From Armatimonadota bacterium (GTDB lineage: Bacteria; Armatimonadota; Fimbriimonadia; Fimbriimonadales; ATM1): DNA of 54,147 nt. Both the position numbers and the translations under genes were made by a program. The stretch is taken from NCBI GenBank assembly GCA_022567555.1, contig JADFGT010000007.1, positions 1-54,147 on the forward strand, read 5' to 3'. Under the pieces are notes generated by a model. That model was not told where the DNA came from and ran no database searches. It was given only the letters and a program-made list of their open reading frames with translations. Positions 23,763 to 33,394 of this stretch are shown piece after piece (positions within the stretch are counted from its first letter, which is position 1; every line of letters starts with the position of its first letter).

Positions 23763-24559
23763 CTCCCGATGGGCACTTTACCTGCCTTGTCCACGCGCAT
23801 ATCCACCGGCTGCAACTCTATCAGATTGCCGCCGACGGTGATCGCGAGCACCGCGCGTCCGGGGTGAATCGGTCTCCTTCGGGCGTCGGGCGCACCGGCG
23901 GCGTCCGCAATGAATGCCAAGCGCGTAGCGAATTCCGAGTCTTCCGTGGGAGAGAAGTTGTTGTCGCTGTAACCGATGAGAAAGCCGTCGCGGCCTCCGG
24001 GCACGTCCAGCGGGTACGGGTTACGGGTGTTCGCGTGGCCTCCTCCGATGGTTTCGGCGAGCAGGATCGCCTTGTTCGGGTCTTTCACGGCATAGATTCG
24101 CTCTGCGCTCAAGGCCGCGACCATTCCGTAACTCAGGTTTATCGTCTTATCCGGTTCGCAAGGGTCTGCAAGCAGTGTGTCCCATTCGCGGCGGCTTTTT
24201 GGGTTGTTCAGTCTGCCCTGTAATTGTCCGTATCCATAGACGATGTTCGCCCACGTGACAGGGCTGCCGAAAGCGTCAACGTATGCAGCCCCCCCCGCCT
24301 GCCGCTGATAGACGATCGGGAGGCCATCGCTGTTCGACACGGCGTAGAGACTGAGGGCGTTGTATATGGCGTGGAGGTTCTCTTTTGAAACGACGACGTC
24401 GCGCCTGTCTTTCGCCGGTCTGTATAGGAAGAAGTAGAAGAGGAGACCCAACGCGATCCCCAATGCGCCGATGACCTTCCAGTCGCGCCGGGACATATAA
24501 GAGGACGGTCGTCGCCGGGTGTCTCGGTCGTCGTCTTGTGCGGGCACGAACAGGATCAC
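23744..24559 (-). CDS. Pseudopilin-like (DUF1559-type) single-pass membrane protein
   Basis: 271 residues starting with a GTG that overlaps the LCP stop (GTGA). A charged N-terminus of about 27 residues leads into one membrane helix (WKVIGALGIALGLLFYFFLY), followed by the pattern ENLHAIYNALSLYAVSNSDGLP, typical of the helix-plus-globular head of type II pseudopilins, where it usually follows the prepilin peptidase site. That cleavage site is not visible here. Later motifs (SYGMVAALSAERI, ILLAETIGGGHAN, GYSDNNFS) also match heads of that family. It carries an 8-nt C run (24289-24296). Probably membrane-anchored with an outside globular domain. Confidence 0.65.
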   Translation of the reverse strand: MILFVPAQDDDRDTRRRPSSYMSRRDWKVIGALGIALGLLFYFFLYRPAKDRRDVVVSKENLHAIYNALSLYAVSNSDGLPIVYQRQAGGAAYVDAFGSPVTWANIVYGYGQLQGRLNNPKSRREWDTLLADPCEPDKTINLSYGMVAALSAERIYAVKDPNKAILLAETIGGGHANTRNPYPLDVPGGRDGFLIGYSDNNFSPTEDSEFATRLAFIADAAGAPDARRRPIHPGRAVLAITVGGNLIELQPVDMRVDKAGKVPIGRWAPFR

Positions 24560-25488
24560 TGCCCGGACACCACAGGTGGGGGGGGCGTCCGAAGACCGCT
24601 GTCTATCAGGGCCTGTTCCAGATCGTCCTTGAGGAGGAACAGCTGATATTCTTCGCCTTCTACAACCGGCAGCTTGCCCTGTTTGATCCGGTTGGAGCCG
24701 ACATGCTGCCCGAACAAGGTTAGGTGTCGGACCTCCGCGCGTGTGAGCCCGCTGCCGACCGCTTCCAGCACCAGATCGCTCATATGGGCCATCTTCGAGG
24801 GGCTGTGCGTCAACTCTTGCTTGAATGCAACCAGGAAGTCTTGCTGCCGCTCGCCTCGGAAGAAATCGCTGTCGAGGCGGTAGCGGAGAAAGCCGATAGC
24901 TTGTTTACCGTTCAGTGTTTGCAGGCCTGGGCGGAGGTCAATGTGAAGTCTGCCGCCTTCGTCGTCATACTTCATCCGTTTCGGCACATATATCTCCACT
25001 CCGCCCACGAGGTCCACCATGTCCCGAATGGCGGCGTATTCCAGGACGATAACGCGGTCCGGCCGGATGCCGGTCAGTTTCTCGACCGCGGACGCCGTCA
25101 ACTCCTCGCCGCCGGCGGGGAATAGCGCATTTATGCGCCGGGCCGAGTACCCGCTGACGGCAACGACAGTGTCGCGCGGGATATGCAACAGGCCGACGGC
25201 GTCGTTCCTGAAGTCAAATCGAATCAGCTGTAGCGTATCTGTCCGTCCGTACTTGCTGACGACACGGCCTGCCGGGTCCCGCGTTTCGTCACAGCCAAGG
25301 ACAAGGAGGAACATTTCGTCCATGCCCTCGAAAGGGTCTTTGGGCGGAAGGCCGATCTTCGAACCGAGTTCGGCTATCACAAACGCGTGCATGAGCGGAT
25401 GGGAAGAGGCCAGGCCGGCGAGCGAACCCACAGCCAGCGCCGCCAAGCACAGCACGCTGTATGCAACCCAGAGAAGAATCCGCTTCAA
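24556..25488 (-). CDS. LytR-CpsA-Psr (LCP) family protein
   Basis: 310 residues. One N-terminal membrane helix (LLWVAYSVLCLAALAVGSLA) then an extracytoplasmic LCP domain: EMFLLVLGCDE, SKYGRTDTLQLIRFD, GLLHIPRDTVVAV, INALFPAGGEELTASAVEKL and QTLNGKQAIGFLRYR with the conserved Arg. LCP enzymes transfer lipid-linked glycopolymers onto the cell wall or release them. The gene is 51 nt downstream of the histidine kinase and coupled to the pseudopilin-like gene. An 8-nt G/C run lies at 24578-24585. Confidence 0.9.
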   Translation of the reverse strand: MKRILLWVAYSVLCLAALAVGSLAGLASSHPLMHAFVIAELGSKIGLPPKDPFEGMDEMFLLVLGCDETRDPAGRVVSKYGRTDTLQLIRFDFRNDAVGLLHIPRDTVVAVSGYSARRINALFPAGGEELTASAVEKLTGIRPDRVIVLEYAAIRDMVDLVGGVEIYVPKRMKYDDEGGRLHIDLRPGLQTLNGKQAIGFLRYRLDSDFFRGERQQDFLVAFKQELTHSPSKMAHMSDLVLEAVGSGLTRAEVRHLTLFGQHVGSNRIKQGKLPVVEGEEYQLFLLKDDLEQALIDSGLRTPPPPVVSGQ

Positions 25489-25539
25489 GTGTCCTGTTTC
25501 ACCTCATCATCTGCGGGAATGTCCGCCCCCTAATAGGTG

Positions 25540-26820
25540 TCATACGTCCACACCGCCGGAATCGGACGGCGCAACGACAGGGAGGATCACCGAAAAGCGG
25601 GTTCCGGCGCCCGGCTCGGACTCAATTCCGATGGTGCCGCCGTGCGATGTCGCCAACTCCCGGACTATCTTTGTTCCCCATCCCGTGCCGCCGCTTGCGG
25701 TCCAGCGCGAGATCGCCGTTCCGGCCCGAATGGTTCGGAGCACCTCCTCGGTCATGCCCGGGCCCGAGTCCTCGACCTCTATTACGTGGTCGTCCCCAAC
25801 CCTGCGGTAGCGCACCCAGACCACGCGTTCGGAGGCGTTCGCCTGCTTTTCTTCAGATACAGCCTTCAGGGCGTTGCCCACGAGGTTTTGCACAATGCGG
25901 AAGACGAACTGGGCATCGAATAGAGACTGTTCATCACACTCTGCGATTTCATACTTGAGCGCCACGCCGCGTCTACGCGCTTCGGATTCATAGAACGCCG
26001 CAGCGTTTCCTACGATCTCCGGCATCATGCCGGGGCGTTTCTCGGGCCGGAGCGGGCGGCCGGCCGCGAGGTCTGAGATGAGCCGGCTGTACGCGACAAC
26101 CCGGTGGATGCTCTCTGAGAGGTCTCCGAGCGAGTCGCCAATCGTGTCCACAGTTGACCGCAGGGGCCGGTCCTCTCCGCACATTCCGGCAAGGCGCTCA
26201 ATCATGGGCCGCACGAAGTTCAGATGTGCCTGAAGGGCGGCGGCCAGATTGCCGATATCGTGCGACACCTTGCCCATGCCCATCAGGCTGGCGGCGCGGC
26301 TCGCCTGCTCCGTGAGGATCGAGTTCAGATACGCCATGGCGCTCACCGCACTGACGGTTTCGATCACCTCGAGATCGCTTTGCCCAAACTCGCCTGCCCC
26401 TTTGTTGATGAGTTGCACGACGCCGATCGGGTGTGCGCCCTCGACCATCAGCGGCGCAGTCAGCATCGTGGAGACGTAGACCGACGTAGCACGCTCTATC
26501 ACTGAGCGCACTTTCCCGTCGCCTGGCTCGAACCGCGAAATGCGCGGTGCCCGCTCTTGGAAAACCTGGCCCGCGATGCCGAAATCGTCTGGGATGTCTT
26601 CCATCGGGAGGCGCTTGCGGACCTCGGCCGGGAGCACGTGGCGGAACCGTAGACGTTGGCCTGCGGGGTCATGGATGTAGATCGTCCCTCCGTAAGCGCC
26701 CGCCGCCTCGACGCAGATCTCGAGCACCTCGCGCAAGGTCTCCTCCACGCTCTTCGTGGTGGATAACTTCTGAGTGGCGAGGTGGACGGCGGAAATAAGT
26801 CGGCGTTCGCGGTCCGGCAT
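25540..26820 (-). CDS. GAF-domain sensor histidine kinase
   Basis: 426 residues without membrane helices. An N-terminal GAF domain (about 20-170: LREVLEICVEAAGAYGGTIY, LTAPLMVEGAHPIGVVQLINK) senses a small molecule. A dimerisation/phosphoacceptor helix follows (MGKVSHDIGNLAAALQAHL, His in SHDIG). The ATPase domain has N box NLVGNALKAVS, G1 EDSGPGM and G2 GTGWGTKIV. Ends 51 nt before the LCP gene. A TACAAT (26838-26833) lies 12 nt before its ATG, so it may have its own promoter. No response regulator is nearby. Confidence 0.92.
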   Translation of the reverse strand: MPDRERRLISAVHLATQKLSTTKSVEETLREVLEICVEAAGAYGGTIYIHDPAGQRLRFRHVLPAEVRKRLPMEDIPDDFGIAGQVFQERAPRISRFEPGDGKVRSVIERATSVYVSTMLTAPLMVEGAHPIGVVQLINKGAGEFGQSDLEVIETVSAVSAMAYLNSILTEQASRAASLMGMGKVSHDIGNLAAALQAHLNFVRPMIERLAGMCGEDRPLRSTVDTIGDSLGDLSESIHRVVAYSRLISDLAAGRPLRPEKRPGMMPEIVGNAAAFYESEARRRGVALKYEIAECDEQSLFDAQFVFRIVQNLVGNALKAVSEEKQANASERVVWVRYRRVGDDHVIEVEDSGPGMTEEVLRTIRAGTAISRWTASGGTGWGTKIVRELATSHGGTIGIESEPGAGTRFSVILPVVAPSDSGGVDV

Positions 26821-26888
26821 CGGTGCGGGCAGATTGTACCAGCGGCCGAACCTGGGGCTGCGAGCGAGAAGCGTGCGGCCCGCCCTGA

Positions 26889-29510
26889 TTACGAGGCGGC
26901 CCGCTTGGCGCTCAGCAGCTTCAGGGCATCATCGGGGGTCACCTGGGCCGGGTCGGCGCCTTTGGGCAGGCTGGCGTTCACGGAGCCGTCGGTCACATAC
27001 GGTCCCCAGCGGCCGTCCAGTATCTTTACGGCCCCCTGGGCGCCGTCCAGTTCGCCGAACTCCTTTAGGACCGACGGCTTTCGCCTCCCTCGGAAGCCCC
27101 GGCGGTCAGCCTTCGGCTGCTTCAGGACCTCGATTGCGTCTTCCAGGCTCATGTCGCAGGCTTGCTTCCAGGACTTGAGGCTGCGAAACTCATCTCCACG
27201 CTTGACGTACGGGCCGTACCGGCCTAAGCCTGTCGAGATCTCCTCGCCTGTGTCCGGATGTGTCCCGAGGGGCCGGGGCAGGCGAATCAGGCTCTGCGCG
27301 ATCTCCGGCGTCAGTTCGCCGCCCTTCAGATCCTTCGGCAGGCTGACCCGCTTCGGCTTCACACCGCTGTCCTTCTCCTCGTCGGTGGCCGCCAGTTCCA
27401 GGTAGTCGCCGTACCTGCCTGACTGAAGCGAGATGGAGCGGCCGGTCTCTGAGTCCTGCCCGACGGGTTCGCCGCCGTTCGACCGCTTCTCGACGAGTTC
27501 CAGCGCCCTCTGCACCGTCAGCTCATCCGGCGGCAGGTGTTCAGGAATCCGGGCTATCTTTCCCTTGCCTCCCTCTCCGCGCTGGACGTACGGGCCGTAG
27601 CGCCCTATCCTCACGGCCAGCCGGTCGCCGGATGCCGGGTCCTGCCCCAATTCCAGTACCGGGTAGGTGGCTTGAAGTTCATGCACCCTTGTCAGCAGGC
27701 CGGGCCGGTCCTTCGTTCCTCGGTAGAACGCGGCCACCAGTTCCTCTCGGTCCAGGCGGCCGGCGGCTATCTCGTCCAGTTCGTCCTCCATCCGGGCTGT
27801 GAAAGCGACCTCCACCAGGTCGCGAAAATACTGCTCCAAGAACATCGTCACGCAGAACGCCGTGAAAGTCGGGACGAGTTCGTTGGATTTCTTGAATATG
27901 TAGCCCCTGTCCTGAATCGTGCTGATGATCGTCGCATAGGTGCTTGGGCGGCCTATGCCCGCCTCCTCCAAACGCTTTACGAGGCTGGACTCCGTATACC
28001 GCTGCGGGGGCTTCGTTATGTGACCTTCGGGGCGGACCCAGGCCGGTTCGAGGGCCTGCCCCTCGGCCAGTTTGGGCAGCAGGGTCTCCCTATCGCCCAA
28101 CTCGGCTTCCGGGTCGTCCGACCCTTCCACGTAGGCACGGAGGAAGCCCGGAAAGAGTATTTGGCGCCCTGCGGCAGCGAACGCGAGCGTCCGGCCTCCT
28201 GCCTCCACGGTCACCTCGACGTTTGTCCGCAGCAGGCGGGCCGGAACCATCTGACAGGCCACGGTGCGCTTCCAAATCAGTTCGTACAACTGAAACTGGT
28301 CCTTGTCCAGCCTGTTGCGCACGTCCTGCGGCTTACGGGCGAGGTCGGTGGGGCGAATCGCCTCGTGTGCCTCTTGGGCGCCCCGGGCCTTGGTTTTGTA
28401 GCGTATCGGGCTTTTCGGCAGGTACGCCGGGCCGTATATCTCCTTTATGAGTTCCCGGGCCTGCTTCAGGGCGCGTTCGGCCAAAGTCAGGCTGTCGGTT
28501 CTCATATAAGTTATCAGGCCTACGCGCTCACCGTCCAGGTCCATGCCCTCATATAATTGCTGGGCGACCCGCATGGTCTTCTTCGAAGTAAAGCGGAGTT
28601 TCCGGTTCGCCTCCTGTTGCAGGGTCGAGGTTATGAACGGCGGCGCAGGCGACTGCTTTCCCGGTTTCTGCTGAAGCGCCGTGACGGTCCAGGGCCGCGC
28701 CGTGTGCGCCGCATCAGCCAGACCCTTGCACTCCTTCTCGGTGAGCAGGCGGCGCTTCGGGTCCTTCAAGCGGCCTGTCTTGGGATCGAAACTCTTGCTC
28801 TCGGCGATCCGCGCCTCGCCCAAGCGGACCAGCTTCGCCTCGAAGGAGCCGGACTCGGACCGAAGTTCCGTCCGCAGGTCCCAAAAGGTGGCCGGGACGA
28901 ATGCGATTCGTTCGCGCTCACGCTCGACAGCCAGGCGCACCGCCACGCTCTGCACGCGGCCGGCGCTCAGCCCGGGCGCGACCTTCTTCCAGAGAAGGGG
29001 GGAGAGCGTGTAGCCGTAGAGGCGGTCCAAGACGCGGCGGGCCTCCTGGGCGCGGACCAGTTTCTCGTCCACCTGCCTGGGATTGTCCAGTGCTGCCAGG
29101 ACCGCTTCCTTCGTCACCTCATGGAAGACGATGCGCTTCACATCTACCGTCTTGGGCGGCGAGAGGAGCTGGAGGACGTGCCAACTGATGCTCTCGCCTT
29201 CGCGGTCTTCGTCTGTGGCCAGGAGAAGGCTGTCGCATCCCTTCATCGCCTCCTTCAGCCGTTTGACGTGCTTCTTCTTGGCGGCGGAAACGACGTATAT
29301 GGGCTCGAATCCGGCGTCCACGTTCACGGCCAACTGGGCCCACGACTCCTTGCGGTACTTGAGCGGGAGTTCGGACGCGCCCTCCGGCAGGTCCCGGACA
29401 TGGCCGTAGCTCGCCTCTACGCGGTAGCCGTCGCCCAGGAAGCGGCTGAGCGTCTTCGCCTTCGCGGGCGATTCGACAATCACCAGTTGCTTAGATTTCG
29501 TCTTTGCCAT
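26889..29510 (-). CDS. topA: DNA topoisomerase I
   Basis: 873 residues from ATG 29510 (an upstream in-frame ATG at 29534 adds eight residues that the family lacks). TOPRIM: QLVIVESPAKAKTLSRFLG with LLATDEDREGESISWH; active-site Tyr in ITYMRTDSLTLAE; then the core (RPTDLARKPQD, IGRPSTYATIISTIQDRGY). The C-terminus has several topoisomerase C-terminal repeats, each ending with a 'GRYGPYVQRG'-like phrase, and no zinc-finger Cys clusters, as in many deep-branching phyla. Relaxes negative supercoils. Sits at the head of a minus-strand run ending in the PilZ gene. Confidence 0.97.
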   Translation of the reverse strand: MAKTKSKQLVIVESPAKAKTLSRFLGDGYRVEASYGHVRDLPEGASELPLKYRKESWAQLAVNVDAGFEPIYVVSAAKKKHVKRLKEAMKGCDSLLLATDEDREGESISWHVLQLLSPPKTVDVKRIVFHEVTKEAVLAALDNPRQVDEKLVRAQEARRVLDRLYGYTLSPLLWKKVAPGLSAGRVQSVAVRLAVERERERIAFVPATFWDLRTELRSESGSFEAKLVRLGEARIAESKSFDPKTGRLKDPKRRLLTEKECKGLADAAHTARPWTVTALQQKPGKQSPAPPFITSTLQQEANRKLRFTSKKTMRVAQQLYEGMDLDGERVGLITYMRTDSLTLAERALKQARELIKEIYGPAYLPKSPIRYKTKARGAQEAHEAIRPTDLARKPQDVRNRLDKDQFQLYELIWKRTVACQMVPARLLRTNVEVTVEAGGRTLAFAAAGRQILFPGFLRAYVEGSDDPEAELGDRETLLPKLAEGQALEPAWVRPEGHITKPPQRYTESSLVKRLEEAGIGRPSTYATIISTIQDRGYIFKKSNELVPTFTAFCVTMFLEQYFRDLVEVAFTARMEDELDEIAAGRLDREELVAAFYRGTKDRPGLLTRVHELQATYPVLELGQDPASGDRLAVRIGRYGPYVQRGEGGKGKIARIPEHLPPDELTVQRALELVEKRSNGGEPVGQDSETGRSISLQSGRYGDYLELAATDEEKDSGVKPKRVSLPKDLKGGELTPEIAQSLIRLPRPLGTHPDTGEEISTGLGRYGPYVKRGDEFRSLKSWKQACDMSLEDAIEVLKQPKADRRGFRGRRKPSVLKEFGELDGAQGAVKILDGRWGPYVTDGSVNASLPKGADPAQVTPDDALKLLSAKRAAS

Positions 29511-29585
29511 GTTCAGGTTGGGCCGATGATCCATATTCCGGTCCCGGACGGGTCCGAGTTCAACCGTCCCGCCCGGAAGCAGGAG

Positions 29586-29616
29586 AGCCTACCGGAACGG
29601 CCTCTCACGCTGTCAA
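29586..29616 (-). promoter_or_regulatory. Candidate topA promoter
   Basis: TTGACA (29616-29611) and TAGGCT (29591-29586) on the minus strand, spacer 19 bp (one or two longer than ideal). The -35 is a perfect match. No other candidate was found in this 156-bp divergent region. Confidence 0.45.
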
Positions 29617-29652
29617 GCCGCCCGGCGAAACCGGAAGGCCTGGGCCGTTCGT

Positions 29653-29660
29653 TATAAACT
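29653..29660 (+). promoter_or_regulatory. -10 box close to the transglutaminase start
   Basis: TATAAACT: TAAACT ends 6 nt before the ATG at 29667, or TATAAA 8 nt before. Points to leaderless or near-leaderless transcription. Confidence 0.5.
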
Positions 29661-29666
29661 GTAGAC

Positions 29667-31121
29667 ATGATTCGACGTGCCGCATCGCTATTGCTTCTCT
29701 TCTCCCTGACGTTGGCCGCCCTCGCTACGGAGCCGGTCACCGAGTTTATCGGTGTGTTCCTGCAAAACGAGAGAATCGGGCTCGTCACGGCCACCACGTT
29801 CGATGAGCCGGCAGGCAGGCGGACGGTCAGTACAAGCCGCATCCACGCGCTGATTCTGGGCCAAGAGATGCGCCTCGAGATCCACTCCGAGTCCTGGTCC
29901 GACCGGAATGGCCGGCTCACGAAGCAGGTCTTCCTGATCGAGAGCGGTGGTCGTGAACAGAAGGTAACCGCAGAGTTCACCAAGTCGGTTGTGAAGGTGG
30001 TCCGGGAGGCGGACGGCAGGTCCGACAAGAAGGAACTGCCGATACCGCCGGGCGCCCTGATTGTGGAAGACCCGACAGTGGCCGCCGGCGGCGAGGGAGT
30101 TACTCCCGGCGATACCCGCCCGGGGGACATGTTCGTCTTCTACTCATTCGACCCGTTAGCCCTGGCCCTGCTCCGCGGCGAATCTGAAATCAAAGGCCAG
30201 ATCGAACTCGAGGTCGCCGGAGTCAAACTCACGGTCTTTTGGGTGCGCGTGACCGACCCGCGTGGCGTCACGGACATCTACACGAGCCCAGTGGACGGGG
30301 GGCTGATACTGGCCAAAACGATCCTGGGGATAGAACTTCGGCCTCTCACGCGCGAGGAGGCGCTCGGCAATTTAGATTACGTTCCCTCGATTGACCTGGC
30401 AACGGCCACACGCGTCAGACCGGACAAACCGATCGAGAACCCCCGCCGGCTGTCGAAGCTCAGACTGCGATTGGAAGGCGGCGAGCTGCCCCGACTCGCC
30501 GGCAGCGCGCACCAGACCGTGGAGCGGAGACCGGACGGCTCGATTCTGCTCACCGTTCACCCGTATCGCATATCCGCCGGCGAAGCCGCCTCGATTGATG
30601 AGGCCGGCAAGCGGCACCGGGGGTTTCTGAAGAGCGTGACGTTTATTCCCTCGGGCGATTCAGAGATGACAAGGCTGGCCATCGAGATCCTGGACGGCGA
30701 GACGAACAGTTACCGGGCGGCGCACAGGGTGGCGCGTTACGTGAACCGCCTTATCCGTCCGAACGCGACCATCGCCATGCTGCGCGACGCGAGAGAGATA
30801 CTAAAGACGAAGGAAGGCGTTTGCCGCGACTACTCGATCCTGACGGCCACATTGCTGAGGGCTGCGGGGATCCCGGCCAAACTCGTCACCGGGGCCGTCT
30901 ACGCCGATGGGGCGTTCTACTATCATGCTTGGGTCGAGGCCTGGACCGGCGGCGGCTGGCTTGCGCTCGACCCGACCCTTGGCGGCGGTCTCGTGGACGC
31001 GACACACATCAAGTTCGCAGAGGGGGACCCTGAGGAAGCATTCGTCGTTTTCACGCTCGATGGTGTCAAGATAAGGGTGTTGGAAGCGGTGGGCAATTCC
31101 ACGGGGGAACAGCAGCGTTGA
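29667..31121 (+). CDS. Secreted transglutaminase-like protein
   Basis: 484 residues with a signal peptide (MIRRAASLLLLFSLTLAALA). The C-terminal third is a transglutaminase-core domain with the full triad: KEGVCRDYSILTATLLRAAG (Cys), GAFYYHAWVEAW (His) and LALDPTLGG (Asp). The N-terminal ~330 residues are a beta-rich unknown domain typical of exported transglutaminase-like proteins. Such proteins are cysteine proteases or cross-linkers; substrate unknown. The next gene starts inside this stop codon (TTGA at 31118), so they are translationally coupled. Confidence 0.9.
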   Translation: MIRRAASLLLLFSLTLAALATEPVTEFIGVFLQNERIGLVTATTFDEPAGRRTVSTSRIHALILGQEMRLEIHSESWSDRNGRLTKQVFLIESGGREQKVTAEFTKSVVKVVREADGRSDKKELPIPPGALIVEDPTVAAGGEGVTPGDTRPGDMFVFYSFDPLALALLRGESEIKGQIELEVAGVKLTVFWVRVTDPRGVTDIYTSPVDGGLILAKTILGIELRPLTREEALGNLDYVPSIDLATATRVRPDKPIENPRRLSKLRLRLEGGELPRLAGSAHQTVERRPDGSILLTVHPYRISAGEAASIDEAGKRHRGFLKSVTFIPSGDSEMTRLAIEILDGETNSYRAAHRVARYVNRLIRPNATIAMLRDAREILKTKEGVCRDYSILTATLLRAAGIPAKLVTGAVYADGAFYYHAWVEAWTGGGWLALDPTLGGGLVDATHIKFAEGDPEEAFVVFTLDGVKIRVLEAVGNSTGEQQR

Positions 31122-32221
31122 GGCTATTGAGAATAGTGCTTGTTGTGGCGGGGATGATCGCTGGGGGAATCATCGCGCCGACCACGATCCCCCTTGGTCT
31201 CACAAGCGCCTACGAGCTCTTCGGGCGGACGGCCACGCCGGACTTTGGCGCGCCGTTTGCCATCGTGGCGCACGCGGTCTTCGGCGTGATCGCCCTCGGA
31301 CTGATCACCCTGACGCTGACAACCGGCGCCGAGCGCGCGGTGGCCCGCTGGAGCGTGATGTCGAACGCCGAGAAACTGACCCTTTTCGCTTCTGTTATCG
31401 TGGGCGTGGGCATCAGCATCCCATTTCACATGCTCTTCTTCACGTTTGGAGCGTGGGCGGTGACCGGGGGGTTTTTCCTGACGCTCGTGCTCATCGTCAT
31501 GAGCCGAGCGATACTCGCGGGAATGGAGGACGTGTTGCCCTGGAGCCGGGCCGGGGGCCGCCGGCGCAGCAGGATTAAGATCTTCGACACCAACGTCATT
31601 ATTGACGGCCGGATATACGAAGTGGCCAAATCCGGCTTCATCGAGGGCAAACTGTACATTCCAGGGTTCGTGCTTCAGGAACTGCAACTTGTCGCCGACA
31701 GCCATGATGCCAACAAGAGGCAGCGGGGGCGCCGCGGCCTGGACATGCTGAAGAACTTGCAGCATGACTTCGAAATCGAGATCGGAACACAAGACGGCCT
31801 CGCCGGGAGCTCGAGAGACCCCGTGGACACCCGCCTGGTGCGCCTTGCCAAAGCGCTCGGAGCCACCATCTTGACCAACGATTTCAACCTGAACAAGGTG
31901 GCGCAGGTGCACGGAGTGTCCGTGCTCAACCTGAATGACCTTGCTATGGCGATGAGGCCCCAGTTCCTGCCCACGGACGAGTTGAGCGTGGAGGTGGTGC
32001 GCGAGGGCAGCCAGCCCGGCCAGGGAGTGGCCTATCTGGAAGACGGCACAATGGTCGTGATCGAATGCGGCGCCGCACACATCGGCCGGCGCATTACAGT
32101 GCGTGTCGTCCAGATCCACCAGAGCACCGCAGGCAGGATGGTGTTCGCGGAACCGGCCGAGAAGCAACGTTCCGAGCAAAAGACGGAAACGGCGGAGAGC
32201 GCCCGCTCGCGGGAGCATTGA
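31118..32221 (+). CDS. PIN/TRAM membrane protein (YacL type)
   Basis: 367 residues from a TTG overlapping the upstream stop. Four membrane helices in residues 1-130, then a PIN nuclease-like domain: KIFDTNVIIDGRIYE and LVADSHDANKRQRGRRGLDML, with acidic residues in DTRLVRLAKALGATILTNDFN. A TRAM/OB-like end follows (GVAYLEDGTMVVIECGAAHIGRR), and a charged tail. This is the layout of the YacL-type proteins that commonly lie next to ispD/ispF. Possibly an RNA-binding or RNA-cutting membrane protein. Start is a TTG without a clear alternative. Confidence 0.9.
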   Translation: MRLLRIVLVVAGMIAGGIIAPTTIPLGLTSAYELFGRTATPDFGAPFAIVAHAVFGVIALGLITLTLTTGAERAVARWSVMSNAEKLTLFASVIVGVGISIPFHMLFFTFGAWAVTGGFFLTLVLIVMSRAILAGMEDVLPWSRAGGRRRSRIKIFDTNVIIDGRIYEVAKSGFIEGKLYIPGFVLQELQLVADSHDANKRQRGRRGLDMLKNLQHDFEIEIGTQDGLAGSSRDPVDTRLVRLAKALGATILTNDFNLNKVAQVHGVSVLNLNDLAMAMRPQFLPTDELSVEVVREGSQPGQGVAYLEDGTMVVIECGAAHIGRRITVRVVQIHQSTAGRMVFAEPAEKQRSEQKTETAESARSREH

Positions 32222-33384
32222 TGAACTTCGGGGTCTTGCTGGCCGCCGGATCCTCCTCCCGGTTCGCCGCCTCCTGTCCCGAGGGCACGCCCGATGCCCT
32301 GCGCGATAAACTTCACGGGCCGCTGCTGCCGGGAATGCCTGTCTGGCGCCTGTCGTTCGACCTGTTGGCCGGACACCCCGAGGTTTCGGCCGTAGGGATT
32401 GTCTGTCCTCCGGGCGATGAGGGCAGGTTCCAGGGCGCCGGAGCGGCGTTCGTCGTGGAAGGCGGGGCCACACGGTTGGAGAGCGCGCGTCGTGGGGTTG
32501 CTGCGGTCCCGGCGGATTCGGAGGTCGTTTTGGTGCATGACGCCGCGCGGCCGCTGGCAAGCCCCGCGCTTGTGAGCCGGGTCCTCGCGGCGGCGCGTAA
32601 GCACGGCGCGGCGGTTCCGGCGATTCCGATCGAGGACACGCTGAAGCGCGGCCCCGAATTCGTTCTGGAGACCGTTGACCGGTCTGACCTGTTCCGCGTT
32701 CAGACGCCGCAAGCGGCGCGCCGCGACTGGCTGTTGGACGCGCTTTTGAAAGCTGAAGAGGCGACGGACGAGGCGGCCGCGCTCGAACTGGCCGGCTATC
32801 CGGTCAAACTCGTGGAGGGAGCGGTGGAGAACGTCAAGATCACGACCTTTGCCGACCTCGAAAGGGTGCTCGACCTGGGGTTCGACATGACCTCCGCCAC
32901 CGGGATCGGTTATGACGTGCACCCGTTCTCGGATGACCCGAAACGGCCGCTCGTCCTCGGCGGGGTGCTGTTCCCGGACGAAAGGGGCTTGGCGGGTCAT
33001 TCGGACGCGGACGCTGTGCTGCACGCGGTGACCGACGCCCTACTGGGCGCCGGAGGCTTGGGCGACATCGGGCGTCTCTTTCCGGACACCGATCCGGCGT
33101 GGAAAGACGCGGACAGCCGGATATTCCTGCGCGAGGCCGTCCGGCGGCTCAAGGAGGGGGGCGCGCGGGTCGGCAGCGTGGACGTGACGGTCATCGCGGA
33201 GCGGCCGAAAATAGGGCCGCGTAGAAAAGAGATGGAGCAGGTATTGGCGAAGGAGTTAGGGATCGAGCCCCGAAGGAGTAACGTGAAGGCGACAACGCAC
33301 GAGGGCCTCGGCGCCATCGGCCGCGGGGAGGGAATAGCGGCCATCGCCGTGGCCACCGTCCATCGCCGCTCGAAACGTTCTTGA
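32221..33384 (+). CDS. ispDF: Bifunctional IspD/IspF of the MEP isoprenoid pathway
   Basis: 387 residues. First domain (about 1-220) is MEP cytidylyltransferase: LLAAGSSSRF, VVLVHDAARPLAS, VPAIPIEDTLKRG, VQTPQAARRD. Second domain (about 225-387) is the cyclodiphosphate synthase: GIGYDVHPFSD, GHSDADAVLHAVTDALLGA, GDIGRLFPDTD, ERPKIGP and KATTHEGLGAIGRGEG; the metal-binding Asp/His pairs are visible. The middle step (IspE) must come from elsewhere. Its ATG overlaps the PIN/TRAM stop by one base (TGATG). The IspD start has an insertion compared with the usual GSGxRM. Confidence 0.96.
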   Translation: MNFGVLLAAGSSSRFAASCPEGTPDALRDKLHGPLLPGMPVWRLSFDLLAGHPEVSAVGIVCPPGDEGRFQGAGAAFVVEGGATRLESARRGVAAVPADSEVVLVHDAARPLASPALVSRVLAAARKHGAAVPAIPIEDTLKRGPEFVLETVDRSDLFRVQTPQAARRDWLLDALLKAEEATDEAAALELAGYPVKLVEGAVENVKITTFADLERVLDLGFDMTSATGIGYDVHPFSDDPKRPLVLGGVLFPDERGLAGHSDADAVLHAVTDALLGAGGLGDIGRLFPDTDPAWKDADSRIFLREAVRRLKEGGARVGSVDVTVIAERPKIGPRRKEMEQVLAKELGIEPRRSNVKATTHEGLGAIGRGEGIAAIAVATVHRRSKRS

Positions 33385-33394
33385 GGTGCAAGCC

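Noticed and set aside
27537-29657. Two long open frames opposite topA
   Set aside because: Shadows of topA codons; Arg/Leu/Gly-rich with no recognisable domain or start signal.
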